This document shows, one piece after another, positions 1-5,704 of a stretch of 7,379 nucleotides of DNA. Both the position numbers and the translations under genes were made by a program. Source of the stretch: Opitutales bacterium (GTDB lineage: Bacteria; Verrucomicrobiota; Verrucomicrobiia; Opitutales; Opitutaceae); assembly GCA_021772595.1 (NCBI GenBank), contig JAJFLS010000538.1, positions 1 through 7,379 of the forward strand, given 5' to 3'. The first letter of the stretch is position 1, and every line of letters starts with the position of its first letter. The notes beneath the pieces are model-generated. The model searched no databases and was not told the DNA's origin. It worked only from the letters and a program-made list of their open reading frames with translations.

Positions 1-325
1 TCGGGTGGGGCGTTACGTCAACCACTTCGATGTCCTCTCGTCCGAGAAGCTCGCGGTAGTCCTTGCAAACAGCCGCTTCCGGATAGAAGCGATCTCTCAG
101 AACCTCCGCTTTGGGAAGCGTGCGATTGCAAATGGCGACGATGTTCAGCCCCATCGCTTGATAGTTGCTCAAATGCGATTCTGAGATTCCTCCAGTGCCG
201 ATCAGCCCAATCGGCGGGTTGTACGAACGGGGTTTGGGCGGTAAATAGTCGAGCGTCGGTGCATCGGTTTTGGTCACCGTCTTTTCGGAGCTTATACCGT
301 AAGTGCTTTTTGTTTCTTCGCTCAT
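1..325 (-). CDS. Gfo/Idh/MocA-family oxidoreductase, N-terminal part (runs off the left edge)
   Basis: My translation of the complement from the ATG at 325 gives 108 codons with no stop before the window edge. After a polar lead of about 38 residues comes a Rossmann start, IGLIGTGGISESH (residues 39-51), then IVAICNRT at the end of the second strand and the REDIEVVDVTPHP segment typical of the NAD(P)-binding half. This is the Gfo/Idh/MocA pattern: cytoplasmic, NAD(P)-dependent oxidation or reduction of a sugar or sugar-like compound. The EKP catalytic region lies outside the window, so the substrate cannot be named. It lies 110 bp downstream of the sugar isomerase on the same strand and is probably co-transcribed with it. 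I see no Shine-Dalgarno sequence before the ATG; a strong palindrome ends nine bases upstream. The lead before the Rossmann fold is longer than in many family members, so a later start cannot be excluded, but no in-frame Met occurs before residue 58. Confidence 0.9.
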   Translation of the reverse strand, partial: MSEETKSTYGISSEKTVTKTDAPTLDYLPPKPRSYNPPIGLIGTGGISESHLSNYQAMGLNIVAICNRTLPKAEVLRDRFYPEAAVCKDYRELLGREDIEVVDVTPHP

Positions 326-333
326 TTTTGATG

Positions 334-404
334 GTAGGGCTGCTTATCCTAAGCAGCCGTTTTATTCTGGAACGATGCGGCTGCTTAGGGATAAGCAGCC
401 CTAC
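334..404. repeat. Inverted pair of GTAG-headed REP-like palindromes
   Basis: Two palindromes face each other. The first begins GTAG at 334 and has a 9-bp stem, GGCTGCTTA (338-346) with TAAGCAGCC (350-358), and a 3-base loop. The second has the same stem (379-387 and 392-400) with loop GGGA and ends CTAC at 401-404. The two units are also reverse complements of each other with a single-base bulge, so RNA across the whole stretch could form one long stem of about 26 bp around a loop at 360-377. A GTAG head next to an imperfect palindrome is the layout of REP elements served by RAYT (TnpA-REP) transposases. It lies inside the probable isomerase-oxidoreductase transcript. Confidence 0.85.
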
Positions 405-435
405 CTTTATGTTGTTTAATTAGATTATCAGAATG

Positions 436-1257
436 TTACGTTCTAAGGCCTACGCCGTTCATCAATGCAGCGGTTTTTTCATAGGCTTCCTCCACCCATT
501 CAACGATCTTGTCGGGCTCTGGCGAATACTCTAACTCGATAGATACGACGCCGTCGATTTCCAGCTCCTTGATGGCTTGCAGATAAGGCGCGAATTTTAC
601 GATGCCGCGACCGGGCGGAAGGTCGCCGTGAACCTTGCCATCGCAATCGCTTATGTGCACGTGGATCGCCTTGTCTTTGAGTTGTGAAACTTCGTCCGGA
701 CCTACGTCGGCGAGTACAAGATGACTCACGTCGATATTGGCTTTTACACGAGGATGGTCGCAATCGTCGACAAAGCGGACCATCTCGGAAACGTTGTTGA
801 GCAAGCTCAATCGGAAAGGCTCCAGTTCGAGGGCGATGTCGATGCCCGACTTGTCGGCGTAGTCGCCGAGCTCGCGGCAACTCTCGATCGCCCAGCGCCA
901 TTGATCCTCTGGCGGAATGACTTCGCGCTGCCAGATGTATTCGCCCAGAACTAGGAGGATGTTCTTCGCCTGCCAAGTCTTCGCTAGATCGATAAACTGC
1001 TTGCAGCGGTCAATGTGAAACGCTCGTACGGGGTCGTTGAAATCGATGAGTCCCGCCGATACGACAGGAAGAGAGACGATGGGCAAATCCAAGCGGGAGG
1101 CCGTATCGGCTGTGATGGATACTTCTTCTTTGCTTATGCCGATCGCTTCGGTGAAAATGTCGACCGTGTCGAAGCCGATTCGAGAGATGTGTTCCAAGCC
1201 CGCTTTTGTATCGAGGCCAACCTGACTGAACGCGCTATTAATGATTCCGAGCTTCAT
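436..1257 (-). CDS. Sugar phosphate isomerase/epimerase-like TIM-barrel protein (xylose isomerase-like, AP endonuclease family 2)
   Basis: This 273-residue protein has the usual length for the xylose-isomerase-like TIM-barrel family, which includes D-tagatose 3-epimerase, hydroxypyruvate isomerase and IolE/IolI-type enzymes. Likely metal ligands can be seen in the family order: Glu at ALELEP (E146), Asp and His in NIDVSH (D176, H179), His in HVHISD (H201), an Arg in PPGRG (R217) and Glu in VSIELEY (E241). There is no signal peptide, so it is cytoplasmic. The probable reaction is metal-dependent isomerisation or epimerisation of a keto or aldo sugar; the substrate is not readable. The ATG at 1257 is preceded by a weak GGA at suitable spacing. 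The gene is followed by the Gfo/Idh/MocA oxidoreductase, a common pairing in sugar and inositol-type catabolism, and is divergent from an AraC regulator only 44 bp away, which likely controls it. Confidence 0.88.
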   Translation of the reverse strand: MKLGIINSAFSQVGLDTKAGLEHISRIGFDTVDIFTEAIGISKEEVSITADTASRLDLPIVSLPVVSAGLIDFNDPVRAFHIDRCKQFIDLAKTWQAKNILLVLGEYIWQREVIPPEDQWRWAIESCRELGDYADKSGIDIALELEPFRLSLLNNVSEMVRFVDDCDHPRVKANIDVSHLVLADVGPDEVSQLKDKAIHVHISDCDGKVHGDLPPGRGIVKFAPYLQAIKELEIDGVVSIELEYSPEPDKIVEWVEEAYEKTAALMNGVGLRT

Positions 1258-1301
1258 TTTATAGTTCCATTTCTAGAGTAGCGATTGACGGCGGAAAAGT
1301 C

Positions 1302-2240
1302 TTGTTGCTTGATGAGGTAAACTTGTTATTTCTTGTCATGATGCTGGTTGATTTGAAATTGGGCGAAGTGTATCAGGGATTGGTCTATCTGTACGAGGCG
1401 GAACGCAATCCGCCCATGATGAAGGCGCATCGCCACGAAGAACTCGAAGCAAATATCGTGTTAAGCGGAATGCTTTCCTACATCATTTGCGGGAAGAAAT
1501 ACAGTTTTTCAAAGGGGGACATCATTTGGTTATTCCCGGGCCAGGAGCACCAGTTGATTCAGCAAACTGTCGATCTTCAAAGCATGGTTCTCGTTTTCAA
1601 ATCGGATTTGGTAAAGCGGACTTGCTCCCAGAAGGAATACGCCATTCTGACCCGCAAGAATCCCAGCGGGATATTTTCTCGTCGAATGGATCCCGAGGCG
1701 ATCAAGCAGATTGAGCAGGTTTGCCAAAGCTTGATGGAGGACAATCCAGATGCGGATACGCTGAACCAATGCCTTGGATTCGGCCAGGACGCTAGCTGGA
1801 GCTATTGGCATGGCGATCCCGATATGCTCAACGCGGGACTGCACTATCTTCTAATTCGATGTTGGAAGTGCTACCTCGCTGGAAAGCAGTTCGGCGAATC
1901 AACGATTTTGCACCCTTCGATTCAAAAAGCAGTCGATTTGATTAACGACAATCGAACAGCGCTGAATCTTGCGGAATTAGCCCAACAATCGGGGATGAGC
2001 GAGGCCTATCTGAGTCGGCTGTTCAAGAGGCAGATGGGCATCGCGATCAAGGACTACCGGAATTCCGTCCGTCTAAGCCGATTTTTGGAAGGCTATGGGA
2101 ATGGTCTAGGGAAGACGATTAGCGACGCGATTCATGATGCTGGATTTGGCAGTTATTCGCAATTCTACAAGTGCTTCAAAAAGGCGTACGGTTACGGCCC
2201 TCAAGAGTACAATCGGCAACTGAAATCAATTAGATCGTAG
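1302..2240 (+). CDS. AraC/XylS-family transcriptional regulator with N-terminal cupin sensor domain
   Basis: The protein is up to 312 residues long. Residues 41-86 form a cupin-like effector domain, with HRHEE at 43-47 and the GDIIWLFPGQEH strand near 72-83. The C-terminal 100 residues carry the paired helix-turn-helix of AraC proteins: the first motif is at 221-246 (LAELAQQSGMSEAYLSRLF), the second at about 272-303 (DAIHDAGFGSYSQFYKCFKK), followed by the usual G-P-x-x-Y-N ending. Such proteins bind DNA as dimers and mostly activate genes in response to a sugar. The start is uncertain: TTG at 1302 has GGAAAAG upstream, TTG at 1323 has GAGG five bases before it, and ATG at 1338 or 1341 begins closest to the expected cupin start but lacks a ribosome site. 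It is divergent from the isomerase and lies 252 bp before the beta-helix gene, so either or both are likely targets. Confidence 0.92.
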   Translation: MLLDEVNLLFLVMMLVDLKLGEVYQGLVYLYEAERNPPMMKAHRHEELEANIVLSGMLSYIICGKKYSFSKGDIIWLFPGQEHQLIQQTVDLQSMVLVFKSDLVKRTCSQKEYAILTRKNPSGIFSRRMDPEAIKQIEQVCQSLMEDNPDADTLNQCLGFGQDASWSYWHGDPDMLNAGLHYLLIRCWKCYLAGKQFGESTILHPSIQKAVDLINDNRTALNLAELAQQSGMSEAYLSRLFKRQMGIAIKDYRNSVRLSRFLEGYGNGLGKTISDAIHDAGFGSYSQFYKCFKKAYGYGPQEYNRQLKSIRS

Positions 2241-2250
2241 GTTCGCCGGT

Positions 2251-2286
2251 CCCGATGCTGGTATTGGGGAAACCTGCTTCTTTTTT
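2251..2286 (+). terminator. Possible weak terminator after the AraC gene
   Basis: Eleven bases after the AraC stop, CCCGAT (2251-2256) can pair with ATTGGG (2263-2268) including one G-U pair. A pyrimidine-rich tract, CTTCTTTTTT, follows at 2277-2286. The T tract begins eight bases after the stem rather than directly after it, so the case is weak. Confidence 0.25.
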
Positions 2287-2292
2287 GCGAGT

Positions 2293-2350
2293 CGATAGGT
2301 ACCTGTCTCTATCGGGTTTGACCAAGGACCTATCAGGGTTCTGCTGATAC
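2293..2350. promoter_or_regulatory. Operator-like cluster with a 21-bp-spaced direct repeat upstream of the beta-helix gene
   Basis: CTATCGGGTT (2309-2318) and CTATCAGGGTT (2330-2340) are near-identical direct repeats whose left halves are exactly 21 bp apart, two helical turns. Tandem direct half-sites at this spacing are a known mode of binding by AraC-family proteins, and the AraC gene ends just upstream. The same stretch holds palindromes: CGATAG (2293-2298) with CTATCG (2309-2314), AGGTACCT (2297-2304), GATAGGT (2294-2300) with ACCTATC (2328-2334), and TATCAG (2331-2336) with CTGATA (2344-2349). That AraC is the binding protein is inferred from position and spacing only. Confidence 0.4.
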
Positions 2351-2367
2351 CCTTTTACCAGATTGTC

Positions 2368-2376
2368 TGCTAAACT
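2368..2376 (+). promoter_or_regulatory. Possible extended -10 element for the beta-helix gene
   Basis: TGCTAAACT matches an extended -10 (TG-N-TATAAT) at TG and at four of six hexamer bases. No good -35 lies about 17 bp upstream. This would suit a promoter that needs an activator bound at the adjacent direct repeat (2309-2340). It would leave a leader of roughly 110 bases before the ATG at 2493. I see nothing else recognisable in 2377-2492. Confidence 0.2.
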
Positions 2377-2492
2377 CTCCGCTCAATTCGAGTTTCTTCA
2401 AGGAGTCGCTGCTGTTAGACATTTATTGTGATTTAGCCTCAGCGCTGCATCTGGAGAGAAGCCATCTCTGGAAATCTTCAAAAAACAAGTGC

Positions 2493-3542
2493 ATGCATCC
2501 AATTTTCGATTACGCTCCGTCTCTCGTATTAGTTGCTGTCGCTTTAGCGATTCCTTCAGAGAATGAGTTTTCCCCGTCTACTATAGAAGTGTCGAACCTT
2601 TCGGAACTCGCGCTGGCGCAGGAACACATCGAAGCGGGTGGGGCGAGTAGCTCCAAGCCGCTCTTAGTGAAAATCGCAAAAGGCGTGTACGAGCTCGATT
2701 CTTCGTTTCGCATTGATCGATCGAATGTATCGCTAATCGGAGAGCCCGGGGCCAAATTCGTTCTCGCGGCAGGAGTAAATCAGCCAGTCGTCGCGATCGG
2801 CACCCAAAAGGAATGGGTGGATACGTCTGATGTAATCGAGAGTATCCGAATTTACGGAATTGAAATCGATGGCAACAAGGATAATCAGGATTCGGAACTT
2901 TCCGCCGACAAGCCTTGGATTCGGAATAATGGAATCGATGTTAGAGGTGTCCGGAACCTGATAGTGGATGGGGTCAAAATCCGAAACAACCGTTCCGGAG
3001 GACTCGTTATCAGTTGGAAGTCATCCGATGTCGAAGTGCGTAATTCTGTTTTCGAAAAAAACTTTTTCGACGGGGTTGCATACTATGACAGTATTCGCGT
3101 TTCGACGACAGACTGCGAAATGCGTCACAATAACTTCGCGGGAATAAGCCTGGATAATCGCCTCGTGGATTCGTCTTTCAATCGGTGCAAGATCGAATCC
3201 AATGGAAACGTGGGTGTGTTCGCTCGCAATTCGATTGGTTTGCGCTTCGAGAATTGCCAGGTAAGAGACTCGGCGGATTGGGCGGTTTTTCTCGCCCACG
3301 ATTTGGATAATTTGGGAGTCCATGATTCCGAATTCAAAGATTGCTTGTTCGAAAGAAACCTCGGTGGAATCTTTATGGCCTCGGTTAACGAAACGCAGTC
3401 GAGCGGGACACGCGTCGTCAATTCGAGCTTCATCGAAAACGAAGTTCCTGGGCGCTTGAACGTACAATCCTCCGGCTCGCGTATCGTAGAGTTGGCGAAT
3501 GTTACCTCGTCGCCCGAGACGCTCGTTTCATCGTCGGAGTAG
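2493..3542 (+). CDS. Right-handed parallel beta-helix repeat protein, probably exported
   Basis: The protein has 349 residues. From about residue 115 to 315 it shows repeated rungs of roughly 20-24 residues with the beta-helix pattern, for example NLIVDGVKIRNNRSGGLVIS, DVEVRNSVFEKNFFDGV, DCEMRHNNFAGISL, RCKIESNGNVGVFARNS, NCQVRDSADWAVFLAH and DCLFERNLGGIFMAS, with aligned N/G turns. This PbH1 fold is typical of polysaccharide lyases, glycosidases and carbohydrate-binding surface proteins. I cannot assign a catalytic family because no pectate-lyase or GH28 signature is evident. Residues 10-21 are hydrophobic and look like a signal segment, but the N-region MHPIFDYAPS has no Lys or Arg. No ribosome site precedes the ATG, and the frame is open well upstream without ATG, GTG or TTG from 2361 on, so the start is insecure. 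Its last 17 codons and stop are duplicated beyond the sulfatase at 5398. Confidence 0.82.
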   Translation: MHPIFDYAPSLVLVAVALAIPSENEFSPSTIEVSNLSELALAQEHIEAGGASSSKPLLVKIAKGVYELDSSFRIDRSNVSLIGEPGAKFVLAAGVNQPVVAIGTQKEWVDTSDVIESIRIYGIEIDGNKDNQDSELSADKPWIRNNGIDVRGVRNLIVDGVKIRNNRSGGLVISWKSSDVEVRNSVFEKNFFDGVAYYDSIRVSTTDCEMRHNNFAGISLDNRLVDSSFNRCKIESNGNVGVFARNSIGLRFENCQVRDSADWAVFLAHDLDNLGVHDSEFKDCLFERNLGGIFMASVNETQSSGTRVVNSSFIENEVPGRLNVQSSGSRIVELANVTSSPETLVSSSE

Positions 3543-3549
3543 ATGGCAG
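3489..3549 (+). repeat. 61-bp direct repeat, left copy (3' end of the beta-helix gene)
   Basis: This stretch covers codons 333-349, the stop, and seven bases beyond. It matches 5398-5458 at 58 of 61 positions by my alignment; the differences are at 3495, 3543 and 3545. Similarity drops sharply on both sides. The copies are 1909 bp apart and lie on either side of the sulfatase gene. Confidence 0.93.
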
Positions 3550-3585
3550 ATGGTTCGCATAGGGACTGCTAAGTCGGAACCTTTT

Positions 3586-3641
3586 TCCGGCGCCGCCGGA
3601 TCTTAATGACTTGTGGAAACAAGTCTCCTAGGCCGGAGGCC
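3586..3641. repeat. Cluster of short palindromes between the convergent beta-helix and sulfatase genes
   Basis: Three palindromes follow one another: TCCGGC-GCC-GCCGGA (3586-3600), GACTTGT-GGAA-ACAAGTC (3608-3625) followed by TCCTAG, and GGCC-GGA-GGCC (3631-3641). Read on the minus strand, the second begins CTAGGAGACTTG, close to the GTAGGAGCCTGC head of the element ending at 6971, so it looks like a diverged REP-like unit. None has a T tract on the correct side for a simple terminator. In the rest of the gap (3642-3826) I see no gene. The stretch 3755-3810 is rich in short GC words and could be a dispersed repeat, which cannot be tested from one copy. Confidence 0.6.
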
Positions 3642-3826
3642 GATGACATGAACGCTTCCGTCATTTCAGCGGATGTGTTGATAGAAACGATCTTTTCGAG
3701 GTTTTTTGTCAACGCTCTCTATGTTCGCTAGTTCCTTCATCCTTCAGGAAATAGGTTTCCGCTTCCGTCTACGCGCTGCTACGCCGAGACAAGCCGCCAG
3801 AAAAGAGGTTCGAATTTGGGTAGGCG

Positions 3827-5278
3827 CTATTTCTTGTCCTTCTTTCGGGTCCACCATTTCGGGCCTTCCGCGAGGACTTCGTTGTCGTACTCAATGAGCA
3901 TGCGCTTCATCGCTTCGAACCGTTCGGGCGCTTGAGCGGAGAGATCGGTGGTCTCGCGGGGATCCATCATCAAATGGTACAACTCGAATTTCGAATGGGT
4001 TGGCGTTCCGAGGATCTTCCAATCCCCGTGACGTAGCGCGATTTTGAATTCATAGTGATTGTTTCGCCAGTAAAGCGGACGCTCTCTCTGAAACGTTTTT
4101 CCCTGGAGCAAGGGCAGAATCGAACTGCTGTCGTAAACGACCTCATGCGGCAATTCCACGCCCGCAATCTCGAGCATTGTGGGGAATACATCTGAACCGA
4201 TCATCGGCTCGGCGCACAACGTCCCCGGACGAATCCCAGCTTCCTGAAATCCCTTGGGCCACGAAACAATGCCCGGAACGCGGATACCGCCTTCGTGCGT
4301 GTGGCGCTTGCGGCCACGCAAACCTCCCGTACTACCGCGATAACGGCTTGGCCCGTATGGGCTGTCCGAGTTGTTGAAATCGCCCAGGCCATGCGGGCCT
4401 TCTGGGCCATTGTCGCTCGTATACCAGATCAGCGTATCATCGTAGACTCCCGCTTCTTTGAGCGCGGCGACCATCGTTCCGACGCCTTCGTCGATTTGAG
4501 TGATGTTGGCGAGGTATTGCTGCAAGCTCGGATCCTTCAAGTCCTCGTAGCGTTTAACGAATTCCGAGTCGCTATTTACAGGGCCATGGGGCTCGTGAAA
4601 CCAAACGGTGACGAAGAAGGGCTGTCCTTCCTGGCGATGCTGCGTCATCCACTTGACGAATTCAGCGGCCACGATTTGGGCAGAAAAGCCCTCCATCTTG
4701 CCCATCGCTTCGCCGTTGAGGAAGAAGTTGAGCGGATTCTCGTGATTGGGTCGGGCTACGTTGCCGGTCGCGAACCAGTAATCGTATCCATAATCATGCA
4801 TACTCGGCTGACCGGCATGCTCGCCTCCAAACCCAAAATCTCGATACGAGCCTTTGACATCGGGAATGGCGACTTCCGAGTAATGGCTGAGATGCCACTT
4901 TCCGAAATGGGCCGTTTGGTAGCCCTCGGCTCTCAGCAGTTGCGGCAAGGTGATCTCGGAAGCGGGTAGGTGAAACTCCTTGTTGGCGGGGATCCAGTTG
5001 TAGACTCCATTGCGATAGGGCGTCCGCCCCGTCAAGATCGACGAGCGCGATGGACTGCAAACGGCATCCGATGAATAGCAGTGCGTAAACTTTATGCCTT
5101 CTTCGGCAAGTCCGTCAATGTGCGGGGATTGGATCTGCAAATGCCCAAAGGAAGCCAGATCGCCCCAGCCTTGGTCATCCGTAAGGATCTGAATGAAGTT
5201 GGGCGGCGTGTGAGAGGTCTGAGCTCTCAAAGCAAAGGGAACGGCCAATAAACTGAGGAGAAGGATCAAGCGTTTCAT
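3827..5278 (-). CDS. Secreted S1-family (formylglycine-dependent) sulfatase, arylsulfatase/GALNS-like
   Basis: A 483-residue alkaline-phosphatase-fold sulfatase. A clear signal peptide (MKRLILLLSLLAVPFALRAQ, 1-20) points to export. The active-site set is complete: D34-D35 in LTDDQGWGD, the C-x-P-S-R signature CSPSR with C74 as the residue converted to formylglycine and R78, K127 and H129 in GKWHL, H228/H231 in FHEPHGP, D289-N290 in SDNG, and K324 before HEGGIRVP. C-terminal residues 437-452 have the usual DPRETTDLS segment. It should hydrolyse sulfate esters in the periplasm or outside the cell; similarity in layout to N-acetylgalactosamine-6-sulfatases suggests a sulfated glycan, but I cannot fix the substrate. 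Cys-type sulfatases need a maturase (anSME or FGE), which is not in the window. The gene is convergent with the beta-helix gene and enclosed by the 61-bp direct repeats. No clear ribosome site or promoter is seen before 5278. Confidence 0.95.
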   Translation of the reverse strand: MKRLILLLSLLAVPFALRAQTSHTPPNFIQILTDDQGWGDLASFGHLQIQSPHIDGLAEEGIKFTHCYSSDAVCSPSRSSILTGRTPYRNGVYNWIPANKEFHLPASEITLPQLLRAEGYQTAHFGKWHLSHYSEVAIPDVKGSYRDFGFGGEHAGQPSMHDYGYDYWFATGNVARPNHENPLNFFLNGEAMGKMEGFSAQIVAAEFVKWMTQHRQEGQPFFVTVWFHEPHGPVNSDSEFVKRYEDLKDPSLQQYLANITQIDEGVGTMVAALKEAGVYDDTLIWYTSDNGPEGPHGLGDFNNSDSPYGPSRYRGSTGGLRGRKRHTHEGGIRVPGIVSWPKGFQEAGIRPGTLCAEPMIGSDVFPTMLEIAGVELPHEVVYDSSSILPLLQGKTFQRERPLYWRNNHYEFKIALRHGDWKILGTPTHSKFELYHLMMDPRETTDLSAQAPERFEAMKRMLIEYDNEVLAEGPKWWTRKKDKK

Positions 5279-5397
5279 GAATCGTGAGAGCGTTTTGTTG
5301 TGAGGGATTCGTTTTCGATTTCGACGGTTGTAATCAAAGAGCGTTCACAGATAAGAACGAGCATAAACGGAATAGGGCCGTAGGGAAGGGCGTGGTG

Positions 5398-5458
5398 GAG
5401 TTGACGAATGTTACCTCGTCGCCCGAGACGCTCGTTTCATCGTCGGAGTAGGTCGCAG
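5398..5458 (+). repeat. 61-bp direct repeat, right copy (detached 3' end of a beta-helix gene)
   Basis: This copy repeats the beta-helix gene's end in frame: EL-T-NVTSSPETLVSSSE then TAG (5449-5451), with one amino-acid change (Ala to Thr, from G to A at 5404) relative to the gene. The Val codon before it is also kept synonymously (GTA to GTG). Upstream of 5392 the frame stays open to a TGA at 5278-5280, but the residues do not resemble a beta-helix, so this is a fragment, not a gene. It lies in the sulfatase's upstream region on the opposite strand. It may be a gene relic or an insertion scar. Confidence 0.9.
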
Positions 5459-5515
5459 GCAATCATTTGTTAAATGAGAAAAAGTAGGGCGAGAGCTGTA
5501 TCGATAACCAACAAA

Positions 5516-5663
5516 GTAGAATTAGAGACTGTTGAGTAAATCAGTTCGGCGAATCGTTGGAACGGGGCGGCGCCCGTTCACTACTTTGAGATTCCCTTCA
5601 AATAGGTAGCGTTCGGGCGCCGCCCCGAATGTATTTCCACTTTTTGAATAGTCTCCAAGCTAC
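5516..5663. repeat. MITE-like nested inverted repeat carrying a pair of GTAG-headed hairpins
   Basis: Outer ends: GTAG (5516-5519) and GAGACT (5525-5530) on the left are mirrored by AGTCTC (5650-5655) and CTAC (5660-5663) on the right. Inner pair: a left hairpin with stem GAACGGG/CCCGTTC (5560-5566, 5573-5579), followed by CTAC at 5581-5584, and a right hairpin that begins GTAG at 5606 with stem TTCGGG/CCCGAA (5612-5617, 5624-5629). Both inner units share the core GGGGCGGCGCCC in opposite orientation. The element is about 148 bp, contains no gene, and lies between the sulfatase start and the DUF3179 gene end. No convincing target-site duplication is visible. The rest of the gap (5279-5397, 5459-5515) shows nothing I recognise. 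Confidence 0.65.
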
Positions 5664-5670
5664 TTCTGCG

Positions 5671-5694
5671 GTCGTCGCAAGCGACGCCCCCTAC
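5671..5694 (-). repeat. Single GTAG-headed REP-like palindrome
   Basis: On the minus strand this unit reads GTAG, a short G tract, then the palindrome CGTCGC-TT-GCGACG. On the plus strand the stem halves are 5673-5678 and 5681-5686, and CTAC is at 5691-5694. It ends 10 bases after the stop of the DUF3179 gene in the direction of transcription, a usual REP position. Confidence 0.7.
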
Positions 5695-5704
5695 AGAATA
5701 GCAA

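Noticed and set aside
500..1281. Open frames of 62-158 codons on both strands within the isomerase region
   Set aside because: They are shadows of the isomerase gene, which has a complete set of family motifs; the 158-codon frame is very Arg-rich, typical of an off-frame translation.
1371..1389. TATCAGGG and CTATC words like the candidate operator
   Set aside because: They are inside the AraC coding region in ordinary codons (VYQGLVYL), and the spacing differs from the 21-bp pair.
3021..3467. A 148-codon open frame on the minus strand
   Set aside because: It is antisense to the beta-helix repeats, and the repetitive codons explain the lack of stops.
3586..3600. Stem-loop TCCGGC-GCC-GCCGGA as a terminator for the beta-helix gene
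   Set aside because: The T run lies before the hairpin on the plus strand and becomes an A run after it on the minus strand, so neither direction has the needed U tract.
4295..4969. A 224-codon open frame on the plus strand
   Set aside because: It lies wholly antisense to the sulfatase, whose active-site motifs are intact; the translation resembles no known family.
5284..5451. A 56-codon frame starting GTG and ending at the duplicated beta-helix stop
   Set aside because: Only the last 18 codons resemble a known protein; there is no ribosome site and the first part has no recognisable features.
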